A stretch of DNA of 64,000 nt from Methylobacterium planeticum (GTDB lineage: Bacteria > Pseudomonadota > Alphaproteobacteria > Rhizobiales > Beijerinckiaceae), in contig NZ_VZZJ01000005.1 of NCBI RefSeq assembly GCF_008806345.1, positions 62,001 through 126,000 on the forward strand, written 5' to 3'. The position numbers and the translations under genes are program-made. Of the stretch, positions 1-10,122 are shown piece after piece (position 1 is the stretch's first letter; the number at the start of each line of letters is the position of its first letter). A model generated the notes under the pieces. That model had not been told where the DNA came from and searched no databases. It was given only the letters and a program-made list of their open reading frames with translations.

Positions 1-683
1 AGGGCGAGACCAAGGCCGAGATCAAGGCCGGCACCAAGGCGGCGGTGAAGTCCGAGAAGCCCGATCCGAAGGCCGAGGCCCTGAAGGCCAAGGCCGAGGC
101 CGCCCGCAAGGCGGAGTCCGAGGCCAAGCTCGCCAAGGCCGAGGCCGCCAAGGACGCCGCCCGCAAGCTCGCCGAGGCGAAGGCCGCCAAGGAGAGCGCC
201 GAGAAGGTCGCCAAGGCCGAGAAGACCGAGAAGGTCGCCGCCGTGAAGCCCGCCGCGCCGGAGAAGTCCGAGCCCGCCAGCACCGGCTCGGTGGCCGCCG
301 CCCCGGCCGCGCCGTCCGAATCCTTCCGCTGGCCCGCCAAGGGCCGGGTGATCTCGGGCTACGGTTCGAGCGGCAACGAGGGCATCAACATCGCGGTGCC
401 CGAGGGCACCTCGGTCAAGGCCGCCGAGGACGGCACCGTGGCCTATGCGGGCTCCGACGTGAAGGGCTACGGCAAGCTGGTTCTGGTGCGCCACCAGAAC
501 GGCTACGTCTCGGCCTACGCCCATAACGGCGAGATCGACGTGAAGCCGGGCGAGAAGGTGAAGCGCGGCCAGACCATCGCCAAGTCCGGCGCCTCGGGCA
601 ACGTCACCTCGCCGCAGCTCCACTTCGAGATCCGCAAGGGCGGCGCGCCGGTCGACCCGATGTCGCAGCTCGCCAGCAACTGA
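1..683 (+). CDS. nlpD: LytM/M23-domain protein, NlpD-like amidase activator (5' partial)
   Basis: The frame is open from the left edge, so the N-terminus lies outside the window; about 226 codons are visible. The first ~100 visible residues are an Ala/Lys/Glu-rich low-complexity stretch, probably helical or extended. The last ~120 form a LytM (peptidase M23) domain with YAHN and LHFEIRKGG motifs. The position that carries the first zinc ligands in active enzymes (HxGxD) reads NEGIN, so His and Asp are missing. This is the pattern of NlpD/EnvC proteins, which activate periplasmic murein amidases during division instead of cutting murein. The family is confident; the NlpD name is inferred from the degenerate site and from the position before yajC-secDF, common in Hyphomicrobiales. 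Any N-terminal LysM domain or lipobox would be upstream of the window. Confidence 0.85.
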   Translation, partial: GETKAEIKAGTKAAVKSEKPDPKAEALKAKAEAARKAESEAKLAKAEAAKDAARKLAEAKAAKESAEKVAKAEKTEKVAAVKPAAPEKSEPASTGSVAAAPAAPSESFRWPAKGRVISGYGSSGNEGINIAVPEGTSVKAAEDGTVAYAGSDVKGYGKLVLVRHQNGYVSAYAHNGEIDVKPGEKVKRGQTIAKSGASGNVTSPQLHFEIRKGGAPVDPMSQLASN

Positions 684-714
684 GCGCGGCGCTGCCCATC
701 AGGCGAAGGGCGGC

Positions 715-772
715 GCCCGATGGGCGCGCCCATCGGGCGAAGGGGCGGTCCCCGGCGGGGCCGCCCCTTCGC
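715..772. terminator. Two adjacent hairpins between convergent genes
   Basis: A perfect 12-bp inverted repeat (GCCCGATGGGCG / CGCCCATCGGGC, 715-738) is followed directly by a second hairpin (CGAAGGGGCGG / CCGCCCCTTCG, about 738-771). They lie between the convergent ends of the NlpD-like gene and the DUF815 ATPase. There is no long T-run, so this is a likely bidirectional terminator or mRNA-end structure, not a textbook intrinsic terminator. Confidence 0.6.
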
Positions 773-795
773 GCGTCGGGTGGCGCGGCCGCCGC

Positions 796-1671
796 TCAGG
801 CGAGGTGCTGCCCGAGGCGGCCGGCGAGGTCCTGGATGAACTGGAAGGCGGTGCGGCCCGAGCGCGAGCCCCGGGTCACCGCCCATTCCAGCGCCTCGGC
901 CCGCAGCCGCTCGGGCTCGGCCCTCAGGCCGTAGCGCTCCGCATAGGCGCGGATCATCGCCAGGTACTCGTCCTGGCTGCATTTGTGGAAGCCGAGCCAG
1001 AGGCCGAACCGGTCCGAGAGCGAGACCTTCTCCTCCACCGCCTCCCCGGGATTGATCGCCGTCGAGCGCTCGTTCTCGACCATCTCGCGGGCCAGCAGGT
1101 GCCGGCGGTTCGAGGTGGCGTAGAACAGCACGTTCTCGGGCCGGCCCTCGATGCCGCCGTCGAGGGCGGTCTTGAGGGACTTGTAGGAGGTGTCGTCGGC
1201 ATCGAACGAGAGGTCGTCGCAGAACACGATCCAGCGGTGGGCGTCGCCCCGGAGCGTCGCCATCAGATCGGGCAGGGCCTCGATGTCCTCGCGGTGGATC
1301 TCCACGAGCTTCATCGGCAGCGCCCCCCCGGGCCGCCGCGCGTTGATCTCCGCCTGCACCGCCTTGACCAGGGAGGACTTGCCCATGCCCCGGGCTCCCC
1401 ACAGGAGGGCGTTGTTGGCCGGCAGCCCCTTGGCGAAGCGCTCGGTGTTCTCGGCGAGCGTGTCGCGGGCCCGGTCGATCCCGGTGAGGAGCCCGATCTC
1501 GACCCGGTTGACCCGCGGCACCGGGATCAGGCGGCGCTCCGGCCCCCACAGGAAGGCGTCGGCGGCGGTGAGGTCGACGGGCGCGCGCGCCGGCGGGGCC
1601 GCCCGCTCCAGCGCGGTGGCGATGCGCTCGAGGAGCGGCAGGAGCGTGTCGAGAGTGGTGGAACGGCTCAT
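796..1671 (-). CDS. DUF815 family AAA-type ATPase
   Basis: A 291-residue protein. A Walker A motif (GARGMGKSSL) lies near residue 90 and a Walker B-like IVFCDDLSFD follows. The sequence matches the DUF815 family of P-loop ATPases, usual length about 270-300 residues, of unknown cellular role. The start MSRSTTLDTLL at 1671 is preferred because the 40 extra in-frame codons upstream look non-coding. It is divergent from yajC and convergent with the NlpD-like gene, a placement common in related genomes, which hints at an envelope or secretion link; no substrate can be read from the sequence. No signal peptide or membrane segment is seen, so it should be cytoplasmic. Confidence 0.85.
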   Translation of the reverse strand: MSRSTTLDTLLPLLERIATALERAAPPARAPVDLTAADAFLWGPERRLIPVPRVNRVEIGLLTGIDRARDTLAENTERFAKGLPANNALLWGARGMGKSSLVKAVQAEINARRPGGALPMKLVEIHREDIEALPDLMATLRGDAHRWIVFCDDLSFDADDTSYKSLKTALDGGIEGRPENVLFYATSNRRHLLAREMVENERSTAINPGEAVEEKVSLSDRFGLWLGFHKCSQDEYLAMIRAYAERYGLRAEPERLRAEALEWAVTRGSRSGRTAFQFIQDLAGRLGQHLA

Positions 1672-1910
1672 GAAATGTTCTGCTTGCGCGAGGCGGGACG
1701 AGCCGCGCTTGTAGGGCGAAGACGCCCGGAAATCACCGGCATCCCGGTGCATTTCGCCCCCGAACCGGCCCGGAAGCGCCTTTCGCCTCACCCCGGCGGC
1801 GTTGCTTTCACTTAGGCCGTGGCTATAGTCCGCGCGCTTTTCGGCCGGGCCCGCCCAAGCCCCGGTGGCAGGGCCCCGGTCGCGGCGGCCCGTTTTAAGG
1901 AGTTACGCAC

Positions 1911-2249
1911 TTGATCACCCCCGCCTTCGCGCAAGGGGCCGGCACCGCTGCTGCTGGCGGAGCGGACATCGCCTTGCAGGTGGTTCCGTTCGTCCTCATC
2001 TTCGTGATCATGTACTTCCTGATCCTTCGCCCGCAGCAGAAGCGGGTCAAGGATCATCAGAGCATGGTCAAGAACGTGCGCCGCGACGACACCATCGTGA
2101 CGAACGGGGGTCTCATCGGCCGCGTCGTCAAGGTGGCGGACGACGCCTCGGAGATCGAGGTCGAGATCGCCCCGAACGTCCGCGTGAAGGTCGTGCGCAC
2201 CATGATCTCCGAGGTCCGCGTCAAGGGCGGCCCCGTCAAGGCGGCTTGA
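1911..2249 (+). CDS. yajC: Preprotein translocase subunit YajC
   Basis: A 112-residue YajC-family protein with one N-terminal membrane segment (IALQVVPFVLIFVIMYFLIL) followed by the family signature RPQQKRVKDH and a small cytoplasmic beta domain. YajC associates with SecD-SecF at the SecYEG channel and with AcrB-type pumps. The start is TTG at 1911, supported by AAGGAG at 1897-1902, eight bases upstream. It is the first gene of an operon with secD (63-bp gap), secF and two further genes. A 239-bp divergent intergenic region with the DUF815 ATPase must hold the promoter. Confidence 0.95.
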   Translation: MITPAFAQGAGTAAAGGADIALQVVPFVLIFVIMYFLILRPQQKRVKDHQSMVKNVRRDDTIVTNGGLIGRVVKVADDASEIEVEIAPNVRVKVVRTMISEVRVKGGPVKAA

Positions 2250-2312
2250 TAGACCGCTCGAAGATGCCGGCCTAACCCACCGGCATCGCTTCAAGAATTT
2301 CAGGACCGGCGG

Positions 2313-3920
2313 ATGTTGCGCTTCTCTCGAACCAAGATCATCGCGACGCTCGCCGTCATCCTCATCGGCCTGAGCCTGGCCGTGCCGAGCTTCTTCCCGG
2401 CCGAGAGCCGCAAGGCCTTCATGGCCGCGCTGCCGGGCTGGTTCCCGAGCTGGATCATCCCGCAGCGCGCGATCGTGCTCGGCCTCGACCTGCAGGGCGG
2501 CTCGCAGCTCCTGCTGGAGGTCGACCAGAACGAGCTCGTGGCCTCGCAGGCCAAGGCCCTGCGCGACGACGTCCGCCGCATCCTGCAGCAGGAGACCGTG
2601 CGCGCCGAGGGCGGCATCCAGCTCCTCCAGCGCGGCATCCAGGTGCGGATCCCGGACGCGGCCGCCCGCGCCAAGATCCTGCCGAAGCTGCAGGAACTCG
2701 CGCAGCCGATCTCCAATCCCCTGGTCGGCCAGACCGGCGGGCGCACCCTCGAGATCACCGACCAGCCCGACGGGCTGATCCGCCTCGCCCTCACCGATGC
2801 GGGCGTCAACGAGCGCACCCGCCGCGCCGTCACCCAGGGCATCGAGGTGATCCGCCGCCGCCTCGACTCGACGGGCACCACCGAGCCATCGATCCAGCAG
2901 CAGGGCGCCGACCGCATCCTGATCCAGGTGCCCGGCGAGCAGAACCCGGAGCGCCTCGAGAAGCTCCTCGGCTCCACCGCGAAGCTCGAGTTCCGCATGC
3001 TGGCGGATTCGCCCTCCGGCGACGTCGACCTGCTGCCCTCGAAGGACGAGAAGGGCGCAAAGGTCCCGGTCGAGCGTCGCGTCATGGCCGATGGCGGCGA
3101 TCTCACCGACGCGCAGCCCGCCTTCGATCAGCAGACCCACGAGCCGATGGTGAGCTTCAAGTTCAACCTGAAGGGCGCCCAGCGCTTCGGGCAGGCGACC
3201 GCCGAGAACGTGGGGCGCCGCATGGCGATCGTGCTCGACAACGAGGTGGTCTCGGCCCCCGTGATCCGCACCGCCATCACGGGCGGCTCGGGGCAGATCA
3301 CGGGGAATTTCACCGTGCAGCAGGCCAACGACCTCGCCGTGCTGCTGCGCGCCGGCGCGCTGCCGGCGAAGTTCACGGTGGTCGAGCGGCGCGTGGTCGG
3401 CCCCGGCCTCGGGCGCGACTCGATCGAGGCCGGCAAGCTCGCGACGCTCGTGGCCGCCGCCCTCGTCGTCGCCTTCATGTTCATGACCTACGGCACGTTC
3501 GGCTTCATCGCCAACATCGCCCTCATCGTCCATGTCGGACTGATCCTCGGCCTGATGTCGGTGCTCGAGGCCACGATGACGCTGCCGGGCATCGCCGGCA
3601 TCGTGCTCACCATCGGGACGGCGGTCGACTCGAACGTGCTGATCTACGAGCGCATGCGCGAGGAGCAGCGGGCCGGACGCTCGCTGATCTCGGCGCTCCA
3701 GGCCGGCTTCGACCGGGCCTTCGCCACCATCATCGACTCCAACTCGACGATGGCGATCGCCGCGATCATCCTGTTCTTCCTGGGCTCCGGCCCCGTGAAG
3801 GGCTTCGCCGTGGTGTTCATCCTCGGCATCCTCACGACCGTCATCACCGCCGTGACGCTGACCCGGATGATGATCGCCGTATGGTACAACACCTTCCGGC
3901 CCAAGACCTTGCCGTTCTGA
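2313..3920 (+). CDS. secD: Protein translocase subunit SecD
   Basis: A 535-residue SecD. One N-terminal membrane helix (residues ~9-28) is followed by a large periplasmic P1 region starting LGLDLQGGSQLLLEVD (the family's LGLDLxGG motif). The C-terminal membrane domain has five helices and carries the GTAVDSNVLIYERMREE motif of RND-type proteins. SecDF uses proton motive force to pull preproteins across the inner membrane late in export. Length and order are typical. The TGA stop (3918-3920) is the first three bases of a 16-bp tandem repeat array that separates it from secF. Confidence 0.97.
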   Translation: MLRFSRTKIIATLAVILIGLSLAVPSFFPAESRKAFMAALPGWFPSWIIPQRAIVLGLDLQGGSQLLLEVDQNELVASQAKALRDDVRRILQQETVRAEGGIQLLQRGIQVRIPDAAARAKILPKLQELAQPISNPLVGQTGGRTLEITDQPDGLIRLALTDAGVNERTRRAVTQGIEVIRRRLDSTGTTEPSIQQQGADRILIQVPGEQNPERLEKLLGSTAKLEFRMLADSPSGDVDLLPSKDEKGAKVPVERRVMADGGDLTDAQPAFDQQTHEPMVSFKFNLKGAQRFGQATAENVGRRMAIVLDNEVVSAPVIRTAITGGSGQITGNFTVQQANDLAVLLRAGALPAKFTVVERRVVGPGLGRDSIEAGKLATLVAAALVVAFMFMTYGTFGFIANIALIVHVGLILGLMSVLEATMTLPGIAGIVLTIGTAVDSNVLIYERMREEQRAGRSLISALQAGFDRAFATIIDSNSTMAIAAIILFFLGSGPVKGFAVVFILGILTTVITAVTLTRMMIAVWYNTFRPKTLPF

Positions 3921-3997
3921 GGCTTGGCCGTACTGAGGCTTGGCCGTACTGAGGCTTGGCCGTTCCGAGGCTTGGCCGCTCCGAGGCTTGGCCGCTC
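3918..3997 (+). repeat. Five tandem 16-bp repeats between secD and secF
   Basis: The unit TGAGGCTTGGCCGTAC occurs at 3918-3933 and 3934-3949 exactly, at 3950-3965 with one change, and at 3966-3981 and 3982-3997 as CGAGGCTTGGCCGCTC. A degenerate sixth unit follows (TGAAGCGAGGCCAAGC), whose GGCCAAGC can pair with GCTTGGCC of earlier units. The secD stop codon is the start of unit 1. The period is not a multiple of three, so the array is not a coding repeat. Confidence 0.9.
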
Positions 3998-4137
3998 TGA
4001 AGCGAGGCCAAGCCGACGCCTCGCCGGTCGAGGGACCTGGCCGTTTCAAAGGCATGGCCGCCCCGGCGGCGTGTCGGCCGAACGATGGATGCGGGGAGGG
4101 GCCTCGGGCCACCTTCCCAGGGAATTCGAGACCGATC

Positions 4138-5082
4138 ATGCGCCTGCTCCGCCTCTGGCCCGACGAGTCGCACTTCGACTTCATGCGGTATCGCCGCTAC
4201 AGCTTCCCGCTCTCGGCGGCGATGTCGGTGATCACCGTCGTGCTGTTCCTCACGATGGGCCTGAACTTCGGCATCGACTTCAAGGGCGGCACCCTCGTCG
4301 AGCTGCAGGCGAAATCCGGAACGGCCGATGTGGCCGCGGTGCGCCACACCGCCAACGGCTTCGGCTTCGGCGAGTCCGAGGTTCAGGAGCTCGGCGGCCA
4401 GGGCAACATCCTGGTGCGCTTTCCGCTTCAGGCCGGCGAGCAGGGCCAGACCGCGGTGATGCAGAAGGCGCACGCCGCCTTCGACACCGATTACGAGTTC
4501 CGCCGCACCGAGACGGTCGGCCCCCGGGTCTCCGGCGAGCTGGTCCAGTCCGGCACCCTCGGCGTGGTCCTCTCCGTCATCGCGGTCCTGCTCTACCTGT
4601 GGTTCCGGTTCGAGCGGGAGCTCGCGCTCGGCGCCATTGTCGGCACCCTGCACGACATCGTGCTGACCGTCGGCATCTTCATCCTCAGCCGCATTGAGTT
4701 CAACATGACCTCGATCGCCGCGATCCTGACCATCGTCGGCTACTCGCTGAACGAGACCGTGGTGGTGTTCGACCGCACCCGCGAGCTGATGCGCCGCTAC
4801 AAGACCATCCCGACCGTCGAGCTTCTCAATCTCTCGATCAACTCCACGATGTCGCGCACGGTGATGACGTCGATCTCGACCGCGCTGTCGCTGACGGCCC
4901 TGGTCCTGTTCGGGGGCGAGGCGATCCGCGGCTTCGCGGTGGTGATGCTGTGCGGCGTCGTGATCTGCACCTACTCGGCGATCTTCGTCTCGACTCCGGT
5001 ATTGATCTATCTCGGCCTGATGCTGTCGGGCGCGAAGAGCGCGGCGCGCGAGCGCGGCGGCTTGGCACAGGCGGCGGAGTAG
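4138..5082 (+). CDS. secF: Protein translocase subunit SecF
   Basis: A 314-residue SecF, partner of SecD. It begins MRLLRLWPDESHFDFMRY and has an N-terminal helix, then the LNFGIDFKGGTLVEL motif of SecF, a short periplasmic domain, and the C-terminal helices with the VGYSLNETVVVFDRTRE motif. The ATG at 4138 is chosen because the 66 in-frame codons upstream are encoded by the tandem repeat array and resemble nothing in SecF. The secD-secF gap of 217 bp is unusually long for this pair and is made largely of repeats. Confidence 0.96.
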   Translation: MRLLRLWPDESHFDFMRYRRYSFPLSAAMSVITVVLFLTMGLNFGIDFKGGTLVELQAKSGTADVAAVRHTANGFGFGESEVQELGGQGNILVRFPLQAGEQGQTAVMQKAHAAFDTDYEFRRTETVGPRVSGELVQSGTLGVVLSVIAVLLYLWFRFERELALGAIVGTLHDIVLTVGIFILSRIEFNMTSIAAILTIVGYSLNETVVVFDRTRELMRRYKTIPTVELLNLSINSTMSRTVMTSISTALSLTALVLFGGEAIRGFAVVMLCGVVICTYSAIFVSTPVLIYLGLMLSGAKSAARERGGLAQAAE

Positions 5083-5096
5083 GAGACAACGCCCGG

Positions 5097-5486
5097 ATGA
5101 ACGAGCCCCGCCGTCTGCACGACGGCTTCGTCCCCGGCCGCTACCTCATCGATGCCTACGGCGACGGCGGCTTCCGCTTCGCCGAGATGTCGCATCGCGG
5201 CTCGATCCTGGTCCTGCCCTCCGGCATCCGGGCTTGGGACGTCCACGAGGTTCGCGCTATCGACAGGACGGCGTTGCGCCCGGTCCAGACGGAAGCCGGC
5301 GCCATCGAGCTTCTTCTCGTTGGGACCGGCCTCGACATCGCCCCCCTCGCGCCCGACCTGCGCGCCTGGCTCAGGCAGAACGGCATCGGCCTCGACGTGA
5401 TGCAGACGGGAGCGGCGGCGCGCACCTACAACATCCTGATGGCGGAGAACCGCAAGGTCGCCGCCGCCCTGATCGCCGTCGCGTGA
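5097..5486 (+). CDS. Mth938-like domain protein (DUF498, NDUFAF3-like)
   Basis: A 129-residue protein of the Mth938/DUF498 family. Recognisable features are ISAYGDGGF-like (IDAYGDGGFRF), the SILVLPSGIRAWDV strand pair, LLLVGTGLDIAPL and a C-terminal AARTYNILMAENRKVAAALIAV helix region, split here only by its length. The human member NDUFAF3 is an assembly factor for respiratory complex I; the bacterial role is not established. The start ATG lies 15 bp after the secF stop, and the 3' end overlaps the next gene by 4 bp (GTGA), so it is translated as part of the secDF operon. It is probably cytoplasmic. Confidence 0.9.
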   Translation: MNEPRRLHDGFVPGRYLIDAYGDGGFRFAEMSHRGSILVLPSGIRAWDVHEVRAIDRTALRPVQTEAGAIELLLVGTGLDIAPLAPDLRAWLRQNGIGLDVMQTGAAARTYNILMAENRKVAAALIAVA

Positions 5487-6364
5487 GCGAGACCGAGATC
5501 AGCCCCAGGACCGGCAACGGACTGGACTTCGCCTTCCGCCATTGCGAGGGACTGATCCGCGAGGGCGACCCGGACCGCTACTTTGCGACGCTGTTCGCGC
5601 CGGCCGCCCTGCGCCCGCACCTCTTCGCCCTCTACGCCTTCAGCCTGACCGTGGCGCGGGTGCGGGAGGCCGCCGCCAACCCGATGGCCGGCGAGATCCG
5701 CCTGCAATGGTGGCGCGATGCGCTCCAGGGCGAGGCCCGCGGCGATGTCAAGGCGAACCCGGTCGCGGCGGCCCTGGACGATGCCATCGTCGCGCGCCGG
5801 CTCGGACGCCAGCCCTTCGTCGACCTGATCGATGCCCGGGTCTTCGACCTCTACGACGATCCGATGCCGCGGGTGAACGACCTGGAGGGCTATTGCGGCG
5901 AGACCGCCTCGTCGCTGTTCCGCCTCGCGAGCCTGATTCTGTGCGATGGGGCCGAGCCCGGCGGCGCGGCGGCGGCCGGTCACGCGGGCGTCGCCTACGG
6001 CATCACCGGCCTGCTGCGGGCGCTGCCCTGGCACGCGCGCGGGGGGCAGGTCTACCTGCCGGCCGACACCCTGCGCGCCCACGGGGTGACCCGCGAGGAC
6101 ATCGTCACGGGTCGGGGCGGGCCGGGCCTGCGCGGGGCTGCGGCGGACCTGCGGGCTCTCGCCCGACGCCACCTCTCGGCCTACGAGGCGGCCCGCGCCA
6201 CGATCTCGCCCGCCGCGCAGCCCGCCTTCCTGCCGATGGCGCTGGTCGAGCCCTATCTCGGCGCCATGGAGCGACCGGCCTACGATCCGCTCAACACGGT
6301 GGTGGAGATCCCGCGCTGGCGCCGGCTGTGGCGGCTGTGGCGGGCGGCGCGCCGGATTCGCTGA
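5483..6364 (+). CDS. Squalene/phytoene synthase family protein (NDUFAF6-like)
   Basis: A 293-residue protein with the trans-isoprenyl diphosphate synthase fold: YFATLFAPAALRPHLFALYAF near the N-terminus (cut by length), IRLQWWRDAL, and a YCGETASSLFRLA segment. The usual DxxxD pair of true squalene and phytoene synthases is not obvious: the first region reads ARVREAAANP, and the second active-site Asp motif is absent or weak. This matches the NDUFAF6 (C8orf38) branch, whose human member is needed for complex I assembly. The GTG start at 5483 overlaps the stop of the Mth938 gene, indicating translational coupling. A carotenoid or hopanoid role is the alternative but is less likely, since no other isoprenoid gene is near. 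Confidence 0.82.
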   Translation: MSETEISPRTGNGLDFAFRHCEGLIREGDPDRYFATLFAPAALRPHLFALYAFSLTVARVREAAANPMAGEIRLQWWRDALQGEARGDVKANPVAAALDDAIVARRLGRQPFVDLIDARVFDLYDDPMPRVNDLEGYCGETASSLFRLASLILCDGAEPGGAAAAGHAGVAYGITGLLRALPWHARGGQVYLPADTLRAHGVTREDIVTGRGGPGLRGAAADLRALARRHLSAYEAARATISPAAQPAFLPMALVEPYLGAMERPAYDPLNTVVEIPRWRRLWRLWRAARRIR

Positions 6365-6371
6365 CGAATCC

Positions 6372-7940
6372 TCATGCGGCGAGGCGCGCCTTGATCACCG
6401 CCGGATCGATGCTCACCAGGGTGTCGATCTCGGATTTGGGCATCGGTGCGCCGAAGAGATAGCCCTGGCCGAAATCGCAGCCTTGGGTCGAGAGCCAGTC
6501 CAGACTCGCGTCGGTCTCGATCCCTTCGGCGGTGGTGACGAGGCCGAGGCTGGCGCTGAGCTTGATGATCGCGTCCACGAGCTTCGCCCGCTCGTCGCTC
6601 ATCGTGATCGTGTCGACATAGCTGCGGTCGATCTTCAGCTTGTCGAACTTCAGCTCGCGCAGGTGATACAAGCTGGAATACCCCGTGCCGAAATCGTCGA
6701 GGGCGATCCGCACGCCGAGGTTCTGCAAGGACGTCAGCGTGGTGCGGGCGGCCTCGAGATCCTGCACCAGCGCGGTCTCGGTGATCTCCACCTCGAGCCG
6801 GTTCGGCGCCAGGCCGGTCTCGTTGAGGATGGCCAGGATGCGCTCGGAGAGCCCGGCATCCTGGAATTGCTGGGGGGAGATATTGAGGGCGATCTGCAAG
6901 TGGACCGGCCAGTCCCGGGCATCGCGGCAGGCCTGGCGCAGGAGCCGGTAGCTCAGATCGGCGATCAGCCCGGTCTCCTCGGCGATGGTGATGAAGCGGG
7001 CGGGGGCGAGCAGACCCCGGGTCGGGTGGCGCCATCGGGCCAGAACCTCGACGCCGATCAGGGTCCGTTCCGGGAGCGAGACCACCGGCTGGTAGAACGG
7101 TTCGATCTCCCCGTTCATGATCGCGGCGCGCAACTCGCTCTCGAGCTGGGCACGTGCCTTCAGCTCGACATCCATGGCGCTCTTGAAGACCCGATAATTT
7201 CCGCGCCCATCCTTCTTGCCCTGGTACATGGCGAGGTCGGCGGCGTGGAGCGCGACCTCGGCATCGGCATCGTCGTGCGTGATCAGCGCGATGCCGATTG
7301 TCGCGCCGACCTTCAGCGCGTTGTCGTTCCACAGGATCGGGGCCGCGATGCTGCCGATCATCGCCTGGGCGAGGCGGGCAAGGGCCTCGCTGCCGCCCTC
7401 GAGCGGCACGACCAGCGCGAATTCATCGCCGCCGATCCGGGCCGCGACGCCGCGGGCGGGCAGCAACCCAGCGAGACGCTCGGCGACCGCGCACAGGACT
7501 GCGTTGCCCGCCGCGTGGCCGTACAGATCGTTCACGGGCTTGAAGCGGTCGAGGTCGACGAGGAGGACGGCGGAGGAGGGCTCCGCCCCGGTCGCGCGCC
7601 GCCGGGCCTCCACAGCCTCGAGGAAGAGGCGCCGGTTGGCGAGGCCCGTCAACGCGTCGTGGCGCGCGATGGATTCGGCCCGGGCGGTCGTGGCGTCCCG
7701 CTCCAGCATGGCCTGACGCAGCTTCAGCGACTTGCGCAGGCTCACCACCATCATGGCGAAGCCCATGACGAGGCCCAGCATCAGCTGATTCGACAGGTCA
7801 TGGGCGAGGATGAAGCCGTGGAGGGCAGCGAAGACGTGAAACTGCGCTCCGATGATCCAGCAGCAGACGCCGATCATCAGGAGGCAGAGCGCGTCGTAGA
7901 GCTCACCTTCCCCCCAGCTGCCGCCGCGCTTCTCAGCCAT
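6372..7940 (-). CDS. Membrane GGDEF/EAL bifunctional c-di-GMP protein
   Basis: A 522-residue protein. Two N-terminal membrane helices (residues ~17-75) are followed by a GGDEF domain (~105-260, ARIGGDEFALVV) and an EAL domain (~275-515). The EAL residues needed for catalysis look present: EVL in place of EAL, ALNISPQQF, EITET, DDFGTGYSS, KIDRS, AEGIET and GQGYLFG. It could make and degrade cyclic di-GMP; which activity dominates cannot be told. The start MAEKRGG at 7940 is chosen because the 69 codons upstream read through a lower-GC promoter-like stretch. It stands alone, convergent with the operon before it. Confidence 0.9.
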   Translation of the reverse strand: MAEKRGGSWGEGELYDALCLLMIGVCCWIIGAQFHVFAALHGFILAHDLSNQLMLGLVMGFAMMVVSLRKSLKLRQAMLERDATTARAESIARHDALTGLANRRLFLEAVEARRRATGAEPSSAVLLVDLDRFKPVNDLYGHAAGNAVLCAVAERLAGLLPARGVAARIGGDEFALVVPLEGGSEALARLAQAMIGSIAAPILWNDNALKVGATIGIALITHDDADAEVALHAADLAMYQGKKDGRGNYRVFKSAMDVELKARAQLESELRAAIMNGEIEPFYQPVVSLPERTLIGVEVLARWRHPTRGLLAPARFITIAEETGLIADLSYRLLRQACRDARDWPVHLQIALNISPQQFQDAGLSERILAILNETGLAPNRLEVEITETALVQDLEAARTTLTSLQNLGVRIALDDFGTGYSSLYHLRELKFDKLKIDRSYVDTITMSDERAKLVDAIIKLSASLGLVTTAEGIETDASLDWLSTQGCDFGQGYLFGAPMPKSEIDTLVSIDPAVIKARLAA

Positions 7941-8263
7941 GATCCCTGATCCCCACCCGCGCGTCCAAGGGGCGCCGGCGCGCTTAAGGCGGCGTAAACT
8001 CGAAGGATCGTTGCGTACGCATTCATACCGAGGAATGACGTATTCACGCCTCAAGGAAAATATCCTTAAGAAACCCTCCCGCTCATCCGACCCGCCGCAA
8101 CGCTCGTTTGGGGGTCCGATCCCGGCCGGAACCAGCCCGTCCTGCACGCAAGCAACACCTTTTGAACACTTAATAAATGCGCGTTGAGCCGGATTACCCG
8201 CTCTGCTAGCACACGCCCCAAGGGTCCGGCCGGAGATCGGGCCCGCGGAGGAGCGCGACGCCC
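7941..8263. other. Divergent intergenic region, promoters of c-di-GMP gene and lactate permease
   Basis: The 323 bp between the divergent GGDEF/EAL gene and the lactate permease contains no supportable gene. It has A/T-rich patches (about 8010-8075 and 8155-8180) that contrast with the surrounding DNA and are the likely promoter regions. No clear operator or riboswitch was recognised. Confidence 0.4.
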
Positions 8264-9988
<1,725 letters not shown>

Positions 9989-10019
9989 GGGCCCGCGCCG
10001 CGCAGCGCCGACGATCGAG

Positions 10020-10049
10020 CCCGTCCCGGTCCGCCGGGGCGGGTTCTTT
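10020..10049 (+). terminator. Intrinsic terminator of lctP
   Basis: A 10-bp stem (CCCGTCCCGG / CCGGGGCGGG, one G-U pair) with a TCCG loop is followed by TTCTTT. It lies 31 bp after the lactate permease stop and is the best rho-independent terminator in the window. Confidence 0.85.
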
Positions 10050-10122
10050 CGTGAGCGTGGGATTAACCGGCACTCCGGCGACGTGACTTTTCCCGGCGCG
10101 CGCGGACGCCACATCTCGCGGG

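Noticed and set aside
3918-3997. CRISPR array
   Set aside because: The 16-bp units are directly adjacent with no spacers, and no cas genes are near. No CRISPR array was seen elsewhere.
3940-4137. An extended N-terminus for SecF through the repeat array
   Set aside because: The added residues come from the 16-bp repeats and do not resemble SecF; the ATG at 4138 gives the normal N-terminus.
1812-4184. A 790-codon open frame antisense to yajC-secD-secF
   Set aside because: It mirrors high-GC codon use of the real genes, is dominated by Arg/Asp/Glu/His/Gly, and has no family resemblance.
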